Of a stretch of DNA of 64,000 nucleotides, positions 1 through 10,700 are shown piece by piece (the stretch's first letter is position 1; each line of letters starts with the position of its first letter). Below the pieces are notes generated by a model. That model did not search any database. It was given only the letters and a program-made list of their open reading frames with translations, and was not told where the DNA came from. The position numbers and the translations under genes are program-made. The DNA is taken from the NCBI RefSeq assembly GCF_040802235.1, contig NC_133172.1, forward strand, positions 31,701,738 through 31,765,737, in the 5' to 3' direction. This stretch comes from Manis javanica. Taxonomy: Eukaryota; Chordata; Mammalia; Pholidota; Manidae.

Positions 1-89
1 AAGCAGAGATCCCCTGTGCCTCACCCTGCTAGCAGAGGCCAAAGAAGCTGATCCCGGTGTCCAGGGGCGCTGTGATTCCTAGCCACTGT

Positions 90-260
90 AATAACTGTGA
101 TCATCACTGTGCTCATTGGTTGAGCACTTACTCTATGCCAGGTTTACTTACACCCACTCATTCAACTTTGCACTGGGGGGTTGAGTCCTACTGCTTCCAC
201 TTTACAGATGAGCAAGTAAAGGCCCAGGATTCACCCGGTCACCTGTTGCATGAGACCTGG
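90..260 (-). repeat. MIR-like SINE fragment
   Basis: The stretch reads like the reverse complement of a MIR core. It has a 'gagcacttactctatgcca' type segment, followed about 80 bases later by 'actttacagatgagcaagta'. These are the antisense forms of the MIR 3' part and of its oligo 'cctcatctgtaaaatg' segment. It is heavily diverged and no ends are preserved. Confidence 0.5.
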
Positions 261-1009
261 GCTTACCCAACACCCCCTATGGGACACCCAGCTCTCCTCT
301 GGCCTTGACCGCAAACAGCCCCTCCCTGGGACACGGCAGAGTCTGGCTCCAGGAAAGGACCCTGACTCCCTTTCCACACACTTCTCCACCCCAGCTCCGT
401 GGTCAGAGCCTGGGCCCAGCTCGTTCCACACACACCTGCAAAGCAATGTCCCCAGGTCCAGCCACAAACAGCTTCAGAGCACACCTCGATTCCACCACTT
501 CTCACCCTTTGTCCCCTGGCTCAGCTGCCATCACCTCTCACCTGGCTATGGCCGTGGCCTCCTATCTCCCAACTTCTGCCCTTGGCCTGTACTGTCTAGA
601 GCAGGACTCCCAAACAGATCTAGAAGATGAACCCCGTATGGAATTTTACATGTTCTAACAGCTACATTTTAAAAAGGAAAAGGAAATGGATAAAGTAATT
701 TTAATAACATATATTTTAACAAAATATCTCCAAAATAATATCATTTCAACATGTAATCAATGTTTAAGATCGTTAATGAGGTAGATTACCTTCTTCCTTT
801 CGTGGTAAGTTTTGGACATCCAGTGTGTATGCACATTCTTAGCACGTCTCAATTCAGACGAGCCCCATCAAGCACTCCTCAGCCACACAATAATGGACGG
901 AGCAGCTCTACTCTCAACACAGCTGCTGGTGCCATCCTTTTAAAAAGTAGGCCAGCTCATGTCCCTCCTCTGCTGGGACCCCTGAGAAAGCTCCCCACTT
1001 CTGTCAGGG
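261..1009. other. Unique-looking sequence, no gene recognised
   Basis: The GC-rich first half holds short overlapping open frames on both strands, none resembling a known protein and none with matching splice signals. The stretch at about 655-760 is AT-rich. I see no RNA gene and no clear repeat ends. Confidence 0.5.
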
Positions 1010-1475
1010 TCAATTCAAAGTCCTCACAGGCGAATAGGCCTGCACAGTTGCCCCTTCCTTCTGGCCTCCCTCAGGGCCTTTGCGCTAGGTCCTTCCTTCT
1101 ACCAGGGACGCTCCCACCTCAGACATCCCCTTGGCTTGTTTACCAGCCTCCTTCCGATCTTTGTGCGAATGCCACGTGCTCAGGGAGGCCAGCTCCCACG
1201 GCCCTATGTGATGTGCAGCCCTGCTCACCCTCTCCTTACTGGCTCATCCCCATCCCTCATTAGTTTTTCTCCAAAGCACTACCTACCTTCTCATATACTG
1301 TATCATGTTCTTATTTATTGTGTTTCTAATCTTTGTCTCCCTTGTTAAAATGTTGGCTCCAGGAGGGGAGGGACTTTTGCCTGTTTTGTTCATGGCTTTA
1401 TGCCCAGAGCTTGGCACACAGTAGGTACTTAACAAATATTGTTTGTTTGGATGGATGGATGCGTGGATGGATAGA
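1010..1475 (+). repeat. L2 LINE 3' end plus short GGAT tandem repeat
   Basis: The order of L2 3' landmarks is kept. There is a 'caaagtcctcacagg' start, a 'ctcagggcctttgcgct' block, a 'ggctccaggaggggagggac' block, then 'cttggcacacagtaggtact' and a terminal 'aacaaatattgtttg'. A short imperfect GGAT-type tandem repeat follows at about 1449-1475, as often happens at L2 tails. It is an old, immobile copy. Confidence 0.75.
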
Positions 1476-1933
1476 GACCTGCTACATGCTAGGCAGACAG
1501 AGTGGGTAGGAAACCGTTATTCTCACGCATGCACACACATGCATGAGCGCATGCTGCAAGGATTACGCAGAGTACAGCCTTTTGCTGGGCAGGGCAGCCA
1601 CCTTTCCTAAAGAGAACCAGATGCAGCAAGGGGAGCTGCAGGGGTGGGTGCTGCCTGGGCCACCCTCTGGAAGTTTATTTCCTCAGGCCTGTTTCTTGTA
1701 TTCTGGGAGGTTTTAAAATAGTCTGTGACTTAAAAACAGAAAATCTCCCAGTCTTCCCAGTTAATGCTCACAGTTCATTGTTTGTAATTGCACATATAAT
1801 TTTGTAATGGGAAATTACAACTCTCTTTCAACACTTCCCCCAAGGAACAGATTTGAAAAGAAAAATCCCATTTCTGCTTTCAAGGGATGGGTTCTTTTAG
1901 CAGAATTGTGAAACCTTCCCAAGAGATGAGCTT

Positions 1934-2160
1934 TTGGGGACAGACGGTGGTATAGAGAGAGCCAGGGCTTTGGGGTTAGATCACAGCTCTGTGGATGAAC
2001 TGAGCAGCCAAAATTTAGTGAACGCTAAGCTCTTCATACACAGTCATCCTCAATTCAGCCCTGTGTTGAACAAGGATTATACCCATTTTGTGGATCAGAA
2101 AGCTGAGGTTCAGAGGTATTCTGACCCAGGTCTATCTCAGGGACACCATGTGGCTTTTGC
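1934..2160. repeat. Two MIR-like fragments in opposite orientation
   Basis: The region at 1940-2000 resembles the sense 5' part of a MIR (a 'ggtatagagagagccagggc' type start, then a 'cacagctctg' block). The region at 2010-2130 resembles an antisense MIR ('cccattttgtggatcagaaa' then 'ctgaggttcagagg'). Both are diverged, so the boundaries are approximate. Confidence 0.45.
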
Positions 2161-2859
2161 CCCCAACCACAAAAGGTCGCAACTTTAGGCTCTCGAGGGT
2201 CTCCCAATGGGCCTACACACAGAGTCACAGAGACCTACTGGCAGGAACCCATAAAGAAGACCACGTCCATCATATACGGATATATAAGACCAACCTGGAG
2301 GACATGGGAATTGATCATTGTTTCTAAATGCTAGGATTGTCTTCTGGAGAGCACACTTGCCTGGCATATTTTTTAAATGTATTGAAGTGTTGGTTTGTTC
2401 AATGCAAAAATTTTAAATATGTTACCACTTTTGACCCCAATAGGGCAATTCTCTACTTGTTTTCATCCATCTGGAGACTCAGAAACAATAGTGCCTGCAT
2501 ATCTCTGGACTTGCAGAGGACCCAGGGACAAACTCTGACTGCAAGCAAACTTCTGTGTCCACAGAGCTGTGCTGTGACCTGGGCCAGGTGTTCCCCACTC
2601 TGAGCCTGTTTCCCAGTTCTGACATTCCAGGAGGCTCAAATTCTCCCAGCTGACATGTGGATGTCCTGGGAATCAGAAAAGAGGACACCCTAGGCCTCAC
2701 CTTGAACCCACCCAGCTGAGGACACCCCAAACCCAGGGGCATTGTCTCACAGGGTCTTGCAGCCACTGTCTATCCAAGATTTTAAGCTGTTTTGACTATA
2801 ACACTCATCATCCTAGCTCACCAAGGAAGGGGTGAGCAGGAAGAACCAAAGGGCACTGG
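2161..2859. other. Unannotated sequence, nothing recognised
   Basis: Only short chance open frames on both strands are present. No splice-flanked exon, RNA gene or repeat end could be supported. Confidence 0.5.
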
Positions 2860-3010
2860 TGGAGTTAAGTTTTGGAACCAGCTGGGCATGGCTGCAAACT
2901 GAGTCTCTCCCAACCAGCTGTGCCACATAAGTTACCAACCTCTCTGTGCCTCCATTTGCTCATCTGCAAGATAGGGCAGAGCCTACCTCAGGTCTCGCTG
3001 AAAGGACAAC
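2860..3010 (+). repeat. MIR-like SINE fragment
   Basis: This is the sense MIR central and 3' part. An 'accagctgtgccacataagt' type segment is followed by 'accaacctctctgtgcctcc' and 'tttgctcatctgcaagatag', corresponding to the MIR 'cctcagtttcctcatctg' region. It is diverged, with no flanking duplication visible. Confidence 0.6.
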
Positions 3011-4129
3011 CCCCAGGGAGGATTTGAGCAGCTTCCAGAGACTGGTGTGGGCCACCGGTATTCCTTCTCTAAGCTCCCTGGCTCTGAGACACTCTGGTTT
3101 CAGAACAGAAACTGAAATGCTGAGACAAAAGACTTGAGTCTTCAAAAACAGAGGCTGCAAACTCAAGCCCTGCAGGGCTTTGCAGGGAGTGGAGTGATCA
3201 TGCAGCCTGGAGCACTCACTCCCACCCCTAGCCTCCTCACAAGTTACCATGGGGGTCATTTGTTACTCCCACCAAAAATAAATGTGTATGCCTCTCCCTC
3301 TTGAAACTTGGGCTCTCTGCCCCTCTAACTTTCCAATTTTGTTAAAGTCATGGGAAAAGATATTTCACTTTCCCATTAGCTCCACTATAAGCAAAACAAC
3401 AGTGCAAACATAACAATAAATGGCAACTGACATTCCTCTTCAGGGCCACCGAGGCAATTGGGAGCAGTAGGGTCTGCAGCAAATTGAGAAATGCAGCCTC
3501 TGTCTTGAAGGCCCAGTGGTTACTTCTTGATTCTAGTCAATTGTTGCAGTGGAAATATAAGCCCATGTAACCAGATGTTCTGATCTTTCAAGATAAGTCC
3601 AACACCCTGAAATTTATGGGAAATCTCCTAGTTTCTTAATATTGGCAACCAATTTTACAAGGAGTATACATTGCTCAGGTCAAAGAGAACATATTTGCAG
3701 TCAGGATTGGGCCAGGGTGCCACCTCTAAGTAAGAGGAGCAGATAGATGGTTCCAGAGTGCAGAAGTGTGAGTTCCCTGGGTCCTACCAGGGAAGGCTCA
3801 GGCTGGAAACCAAAGTCAGGGGAAGGAATCTGCCTGGTGAAATGGGATGACGGGAGGTGGGGACCAACTGAGCAAAGGCCTGGTGGCCAGACCATGTGTG
3901 TTTTGGCCAGAGCTGGCCAGCTGGCCACCAGTGTGGCTGAGATAATGAGTGAGCACCCAGAGGAGCTAGCCCCAAAGACAGGCCCAGGAATCCAGAATTT
4001 ACTCTGCCTGGTTTTGCCCCCCCTGGGAGGATTTCTAAATCTTTAGGTTTTAAGGAATAAAAGCCGGATGGACTTTTGCAAAATCCTTAGCCAAGCTCCT
4101 CCTTACTCCACCAGAAATCCTGGCACCCC
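3011..4129. other. Unannotated sequence, nothing recognised
   Basis: The composition is mixed and open frames are short. No exon with paired splice sites, no RNA gene and no confidently named repeat was found. Confidence 0.5.
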
Positions 4130-4340
4130 TTCCCTCTGGTAATCTCCATAGCTCACTCATAAATTATGAGCACATTCATTTGCATGTCAGAAGCTCCGCC
4201 AAGAAATTAGATAAAATTGATCCACCACAATTTATTCTCTCTATTTTTCCAAGAAATGGCCTCCCTCCCATGTTTTATTCATAGAGACACCCAGCTCTCT
4301 TTTATCTCCAGCCCTCAGTAACATTTTCAATTTACTCAAT
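4130..4340. promoter_or_regulatory. Possible conserved non-coding block with octamer motif
   Basis: This AT-rich, low-repeat block contains a perfect POU octamer ATTTGCAT at 4178-4185 and several homeodomain-type TAAT/ATTA cores within 200 bases. It lies in otherwise unique sequence and has no coding potential. The call rests on motif density only. Conservation cannot be judged from one sequence. Confidence 0.2.
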
Positions 4341-5269
4341 TTATAGCTGCAAGATGCCCTTGGGCTGGGCAGGAGGGGAGGCCACCCAGAATGGGCCACA
4401 GCTCTCCCAGCAGCTCACACAGCTCTGGGGTTGAATCAGCCAGGCGGGTGCTCTGAAGCAAGTCAGAAGGTGATTCCAGTGAGATCTCTCCAGTTACAGG
4501 CTCGGGAAAAAGGTTGCTGGGGGCAGCCTGCAAAGAAGGCTCTGCGCACTAATGAGGGCGGCCTCTGCTCGGAGGTGAGCCAAGCGTGAGCCTGGGTCCC
4601 TGCTGAATTTGGAGGAGCTTCTCGTGCCTCAGTGAAGTAGGGCCACCTTTGGCCTGACACAGGGGTCATCTGTGGGGAGAGAGAAATACCTGCCCCTGTC
4701 AACCTTTCCTGTCTCCACATGCTGGAGATGGCTTCTCAAAGAAAGGAGAAGTTAAAAAAGGATATTTATACATCTTCAGTCTCTCCCTTAGAGAAGAGCA
4801 AGGAATTTCTGGAAGGTGTGTGGATTTGGTTTGCATTTTTTTGTTTCAGACCACTTTCTTCTGAAAGGGACAAGTTCAAGTGAGGTCACATCTACAACAG
4901 TAATTTTGGCAGTGTCAGCTTGCTGTCCACATAGAAACATCTGAAACCACCTCTGTCCCCTTCTCTAAGCAGAGGTCACAAAATCAAACGCCTGCCGTCA
5001 TAGCCATGCAGGTATCTTAAGTTGTGTGAGGCAACAGAATTGGCTGGGACTGTGGTAGGCAGGAGAAGGGCCTTTTAGAGGGGTAGCTGCTTCTCTAGGC
5101 AATTGCTGCCATGGGAAAATAATGCCAGCCTGGTGTTTCCAGAGCTTCAAGTACTTCAAGAGAGTCCAAATTCCATATTATAGGTAAATTCTCCTAAGTT
5201 TCGATGAAGGCAAATTTTTTCTTGTTAAATGCTTTATCACCAAAACAACTCATAACTATGAGAGCTATT
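4341..5269. other. Unannotated sequence, nothing recognised
   Basis: Open frames are short and on both strands, with no recognisable protein. No repeat family could be named with confidence. Confidence 0.5.
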
Positions 5270-5405
5270 TCAGCTGTAGTCCACCATCCACTCCAAACTG
5301 TTGGCTCCTTGAGATTAAAGATCATGTCTCATTTATCTCTCCGTGGTACAGCCTACCCCTGTGCCTGGTATACACTAGATGCCCCCCAAATAAATGTTGA
5401 CGTAA
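5270..5405 (+). repeat. L2 LINE 3' tail
   Basis: The last ~130 bases of an L2 are recognisable. A 'ggctccttgagattaaagat' block is followed by 'gtgcctggtatacactagat' and the terminal 'caaataaatgttga'. The tail is diverged and carries no coding part. Confidence 0.65.
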
Positions 5406-5469
5406 GATAAAAGTTGAACTCCTTGTAGCAGAAACTGCTCTTCCCCAACATGCATTCTTCCTTTGCTCT

Positions 5470-5960
5470 TCGAAGTTCTCAGACCTTAATTTTTATCTGA
5501 TCTAATTGTTTCCTGTCATAAAAGATGCATTTCTTGGCTTCTCTTGAAACCAGGTGCCATGTACCAACCAATGAGAAGTGAGAATAACTGTTGAGTGGGA
5601 CTTCTGAGAAGGATGCTTAAAGGGGACTGACAGAGCTGAAGGGAGACTTTTTGCTCCTCTGTGTTTCCACTTTCCTGTGATCGTGGTCATAATGGGTGGA
5701 GCTCTGGCAGCTATCTTGGACCATGCAGTGATCTGGAGGATGGAAACCAATACTGAAGTTGGTGGGGCAGGAAAAGAGGAGCCTGGGTCTCTGATGGTGG
5801 TAGAGCTGTCCTACATCCCTGGGCTGTCTGCATCTGGACTAGTTTTGCAAGACAGAAATGAACTTCATCATCCTTAAGTCACTATTACTTTAAGGTTTTT
5901 CTAGTGTACGCAGCTGAACCTAATCCAGCTTATATACCCTATTCCGAGGTAAAACTGCTC
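5470..5960 (+). repeat. Old LTR fragment, MaLR-like
   Basis: The 3' part resembles the ends of mammalian MaLR-type solo LTRs. A run of 'gcctgggtctctgatg' is followed by a 'gagctgtcctacatccctgg' block, a degenerate polyadenylation region ('gacagaaatgaacttcatc'), and a 'taagtcactattact' end with 'gcagctgaacctaatcc'. The subfamily is not named and the 5' boundary is uncertain. Confidence 0.45.
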
Positions 5961-6689
5961 AGTACCATGTCGACCATTCCCTACCAGGAGAAAGAAGGGG
6001 AGAATCCAATCCATTAGACTTACCCTTTGCAAGTAAATCTCATGGAATGGGATGAAGAAAAGGAGACTAAAGATGGTTTATGGATCCTCTGGGATTCTTC
6101 CAGCTTCTCTTGTTTATAGGAGGTCCAGAGAAGCCACTGTCTTTGATGAGAATGCTATAGTAACCTTAACTGTCTGATGATCAGTCTAGTGGGATTTAAG
6201 TATGTGCCTACATGGAGGCAGGGCGATAGACCAAATGGCTCTGGATAGTCCAGACTTGATAAAAATGAAGACATCTATTGGGGGAGACTGCCTTCATATA
6301 TGGTACCTCCCAAAACTCAGGGCAAAAGCCATTGCATGGACCCCTTTCCTCAATGGGGTAATCAGTGTCCCCAGAGGAAAGTGGCTTAGCTTTCTGAGGT
6401 CTGAGCCTTCCCCCTAGACCACACACAAGGTTGTGGGTTGCACTTAAAAAGGACTGTTCTAGGACACAGCACAGAGCCTGTGTTTCTCTTTCCATTCCCT
6501 CCTGGGCCCCGTGCATGACAAAGCTCCCTATGGCCTGGGACTGGAGAGCAGGAGGCTTACATCTTACTGCTGTGCGACCCAGCAAAGGACCATGCAAAGG
6601 CATTGCAGGAGGCTCAGTCCTAGAGTCTGAGGGCCCTTCCCGTGTCTGGGCTCCTCCACTTTCCAGCTGGATGATCTGGGGCTTGTTAG

Positions 6690-7235
6690 TCATTTGGGCT
6701 GCAATTAACAGAAGACCCAACCTAAAATGGTTTAAACAATAAGAGCTTTTATTTTTTCCTTGAATAACCAAAAGCTCCAAGGTAGAATAGCTCCAGGCTT
6801 GGTTAATTCAGCAACTCAGCCACATCATGAGGGAGCAGATTCCTTTTATCTTCCCATTGTCGATTGGAATAATGCCCCTAACCTTTATTGCCTTATCATG
6901 CCCTCTGCCCTGTAACTTTGCAGTGTACACACCCTCAAGAGAGTCACTGGCCCTGACTCCTTTGACACTGAGCTCAGCATGTGGTTTGCTTTGATCCATG
7001 CAATATTAGCACATGGACGCAGGCAGAGGCCTGAAATGGGCATGCACCTGGGGGCTCATCCTTTGCACCTCTACCGTCTCACTGAGAACATGCAGGAGGA
7101 TGACAGACACATGGAGCAGATCTGAGCCTGTCTAGGTCAGTGGACTACAGTCACGTGAGTCTAAGTGCTTCTTGCTGAATGCCTCTGTGATTCCGAGGTT
7201 GTTATTGTGGCTGTAGCTAACTGAAACACATTCTC
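6690..7235. repeat. Two old interspersed repeat pieces, one LTR-like
   Basis: The piece at 6690-6860 resembles a common but unnamed antisense repeat ('aaaatggtttaaacaataag' followed by an 'agctccaaggtag' block). The piece at about 6970-7235 ends with 'gaggttgttattgtggctgt' and 'agctaactgaaacac', which resembles the 3' end of a MaLR-type LTR. Family assignments are tentative. Confidence 0.35.
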
Positions 7236-7589
7236 AGCACATCAGTTTGCACCTTAGGCTGACTCTCTTCATGGCTCCAATGGCTACCACACTTTTAGAA
7301 ATTACATGTAGCCAACAATGACCAGAGGCAAAAATGAAAGGGAGTATCCTTAACTTGGGTCCTTTTATCAAAGCAAAGCAAACCACCCTACCAGTCCCCA
7401 GCAGACTTCTCTGCCAGCACTCTGTCTCATGGCCATGCTCAGGCAGTCCCGGGCAGGTGGAGATCACTATGCCTTGATCAGTCAAACATCACTCCCTGAG
7501 CTGTGGAGTGACCCACTTCCCCTGGGAGGAGGAAGGAGAAGCAAAATGGTGGGGAAGAAGAGTATGTGCTCATGGGAAGGGTGGGAATG

Positions 7590-7740
7590 GCTGTGGGACA
7601 GGCAACCACCAGCATCTCCCATGCACTGTGATGGAGACTCAGTTTCCCCATCTGTCAAATGGGAGTAATACCTGCTCTATCCACTTCCCTGAATGAAATG
7701 AGAAAATACATGTGAAAACAACAAAGTAGATATTATGATT
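7590..7740 (+). repeat. MIR-like SINE fragment
   Basis: The sense MIR core is clear: 'gactcagtttccccatctgt', then 'caaatgggagtaata' and 'gaaatgagaaaatacatgtg'. The 5' part and both ends are lost. Confidence 0.65.
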
Positions 7741-8790
7741 ACATGCTGTAATACAAATGGCCTATACCTCCATCAAATATTAGTCTTACCCTCTGGAAGA
7801 GGCCTTCATTGGTTTCTAATGGGGACTAGAAACCATACTAGACTATTTCCCCAGCTTTCCCCTAGGCTCCAGTGAAGGTTTTTATATGGTGACTGTCCGG
7901 TTGAGTTTTGTTCTGTTGCAATTTGTTCAACAGGACCTTGGGTGAGGTCACACCCCTCACTGGGGAAGCAGTTCTCCTCTGAGCAGAACACCTCAATAAC
8001 ATCTGCAGAAGAGGTGTGGCCCAGGGAGGAACCAGGAACAGCTTGGCCTTGGCTGGTGGGGTGTGGGGGTCAAGTGCCTGTTCCTGAGGAAGAGGGAGTG
8101 GAGGGGTAGTGCTCCCCTGGGGAACCTCAGGGGCAGTCTTCATGAACTGGGCACCCTCCTCAGGTACCCTTGCCATCAAGAGGTTCCAAAGGGTAGGAAA
8201 TCTCAGAGCCCAGAGGCTCCTTAGGGTCCCTGAGCCCTGATCCACTCTCCTTCCAGTGTGGACCCTTGGGAATCCAGAAGTTTCTTTACTAGGGTAATGG
8301 CAGATCCTTGTAGATGTTCCTCCAGTGTAAGGGCTGGATGTCTATGAAACTCATTTTTGTATTGTTATGGAAAACCAGAAAACTTGGACTGGATGGCTGA
8401 TGGAAGAACCAAGCACTCGGAGGTCTTGGGGGGTGACGTTTATTTTACACCGGTGGGCTCAAAGGAGAGTGATCTCCAAAGGTCTGAGCCCCGGGTACAG
8501 CAGGGCCATGCCTTTTACACATTTACTACAAAGCACCCAAGAACTGTTGCAGTGGGAGCTATCAGGTCACTATAGGTGTATTCAAGATGCTAGTTATATT
8601 TTAATCTATTTCTGTAAAGGTTACCCGGATACCGAATTATAAACTAATGGGCTTTGGTGACTATGATCAACAAGCTGTTCCATACCACTGAGTTCCGGTG
8701 GGGGTGGGAATACACTGTTACATTGTTTCAATCCCAAACACCCAAGGGCCTTGTGATTCCTCTTCATTCCTGAAGCCTTAACAGAAACCC
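7741..8790. other. Unannotated sequence, nothing recognised
   Basis: Two overlapping open frames of about 120 codons at 7862-8245 (minus) lack splice signals and look like chance frames in GC-rich sequence. No repeat or RNA gene was recognised. Confidence 0.45.
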
Positions 8791-8792
8791 TG

Positions 8793-8823
8793 TATCCTTG
8801 GCTTCCTTGGCTTCCTTGGCTTC
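8793..8823 (+). repeat. 9-bp tandem repeat, about 3.5 copies
   Basis: The unit CTTGGCTTC repeats at 9-base spacing with almost no variation. It is a small, pure minisatellite-like array in unique sequence. Confidence 0.85.
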
Positions 8824-9235
8824 CCACCACACCTGCCAAGAGGGGGATGGATTTGAGAACTTTCTGAGTATTTTCCTCGTCAGTCTGTGCTTCAGCTCAC
8901 ACCACAGTTGCAGAATAAAGTTAGGTTCTAAGGAGGGTGACTCATTAATACAGCCAGCCACACCAAGCCCTGAACCCATCGCTGCAGGTCGCGCCCCACC
9001 CCTTCCTGAACACTGCGGCAGGGACAAAAGCAAATACTTTTCAAGCTAAGAGGGTTGTTTCTGCAGGTCACTGACATAACACCTGAGTTTATGGGATGCT
9101 TTTTCCACTCTCCAAGCCTGCCCGCCCACGAACCAAGCTATTGGCTGCAGCCCTGTGTGCAGCACTCAAATAACCATGGGTTGTGTACTGGTTCACAGAG
9201 CATAAAACATCCATACAATGGGTTTTTTTCCAGTA

Positions 9236-9480
9236 AATAATAGAGCTTGTTATTGTTGTTATTATTATTATTCATAGTGTAGTGTAAGGCTCCCCTTCCT
9301 CTCATCCCAACTCTCAAGAATCTGTCTCTAGCAAGATGAACAGACAAAGCTGTTTCTCTTCCTTCCTTTCCTATCCCCTTGTCCCACTCTACCCCCACCT
9401 CTGGTCTGTCCCCTTTCCTTAGCCCCACCCCTCCTGCTAACCCCACCTCTGGCTCCTCCTTTCCCCTTTGCTTCTCCTAC
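9236..9480. repeat. TTA microsatellite and pyrimidine-rich stretch
   Basis: An interrupted TTA/TTG trinucleotide run lies at about 9248-9273. A strongly pyrimidine-rich stretch of C and T blocks with few purines follows at 9340-9480. Both are low-complexity sequence with no coding signal. Confidence 0.75.
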
Positions 9481-9659
9481 TAGCCCTACCCTGGTACTGC
9501 CCTTGCTCAGTAGGGCAGGTGTCATTTTGTGGGATGGTGGCAAAGCCCATGTGTTTGGGGGACACGCATTAAGAAGGAGGAGGCCATTCTGTAGGAATAG
9601 ACATTGGAAAGTTCCAAGGTACAGGGCTAAAAGGGGGGTGGGGGAAGCCCAGAACAGTG

Positions 9660-9850
9660 TGTATGTACCCTTATGCATTTGCATGTGAGGAATATCTCTG
9701 GAAGGACACACTCAAGAAGCTGCTAGGAGTTGTTGCCTCTGGAGAGGGGAAAAGAGGAGCAGGGGTACAAGGGCAGGAAGGAAACTTTACTTAACTCTGT
9801 ATCTTAGAGCCTTTTGCATTGTTTGAAAATTTTTGTCATGCAGGGTTTCC
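9660..9850 (+). repeat. Old LINE-like 3' fragment
   Basis: The block 'ctggaaggacacactcaaga', then 'gttgttgcctctggagaggg' and a T-rich tail resemble the 3' portion of old L1/HAL1-type elements. The subfamily cannot be named without a library search. Confidence 0.4.
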
Positions 9851-9879
9851 CCTATTTAAAATAAGATTCATTTTCAGAG

Positions 9880-10015
9880 TGTTTTAACCACCCCTCCCCT
9901 AACCTCATTAACTCTCCCTCTGGGTAGTATTACTATCCCCATTTCAAAGAAAAGAAGGTTGAGTCCCAGAGAAGCAGAGTGACTGGCCCATGGCTTCAGA
10001 AAGCCAGACCTGGAC
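9880..10015 (-). repeat. MIR-like SINE fragment
   Basis: This is antisense MIR. 'aacctcattaactctccctc', then 'attactatccccatttcaaa', 'gagtcccagagaagcagagt' and 'gactggcccatggct' match the reversed MIR core in order. Confidence 0.6.
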
Positions 10016-10269
10016 CAGCATCAGTCCCCTCACTTGAAATCCCAAAGGGTTTCCAGTGTCAGCATGGCAGTTAGCTCCAGCATGAGACCCTCTCTGGGCA
10101 GCTTCCCCCAGCTAACAGCAGCCTGGCCTGCAGGCGCCCTCCAGTCTGGGCATCAGAGGGCTGCAATGCTGAGCCAGAGATTGTGGAGCCCCTAAGAGGG
10201 TCCACATCAGACCTTACTGACGAGGCTCCGTGGTGAGGTCCCAACCAGCCTGCCAGCCTGTTCCCATCA

Positions 10270-10615
10270 CAGTGCATTGCTTGTAAAATGCATTCTTAAA
10301 ACGCCTGTCACATTTTATCTGATGTTTAAAATTGATTTTCTTTTTGGATGACACAGTATGAGCCGGCTGCTCGATGATCTCTTTATCAGCCATAGACTCC
10401 GGTTTGATACTCATCATCCATGTCTGGACATTGTGAGGACTGGAACTGGCCCAGATGTGAGGTTCAAGCAAGCCTTCGAGCCTGGTGAGAGTTTGGGATT
10501 TGGGAACTGCCCAGAGGGTTTTCAATATAAATGGGTCTCCCATCTACCTGATGAAGCCGCTGAAACGTTTGCGCAAGATAGGCAGAGCAAAGCCCTAAAG
10601 AAAACAAATTCAAAC
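10270..10615. promoter_or_regulatory. Unique block of even composition, possible conserved element
   Basis: This 340-base block matches no repeat I know. It carries an open plus-strand frame of 88 codons (10358-10624) and an antisense open frame of 109 codons (10214-10543). The plus frame begins just after 'gatgacacag', which could be a splice acceptor, but there is no good donor. I cannot decide between a non-coding element, an exon and chance. Confidence 0.2.
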
Positions 10616-10617
10616 GT

Positions 10618-10700
10618 GTATTGAGCAGCTACTATGAGCCGGGATCTGCACTTGGCACTGTCACCGTGTCATCTTTTTTCCTCTAACAGCCAGTGAGACC
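10618..10700 (-). repeat. MIR-like fragment
   Basis: It starts 'attgagcagctactatgagc' and continues 'gcacttggcactgtcaccgt', which is the reversed MIR 3' region. It is short and diverged. Confidence 0.45.

Noticed and set aside
7862..8245. Minus-strand open frame of 127 codons
   Set aside because: It has no splice signals or protein resemblance, and overlapping frames are equally open.
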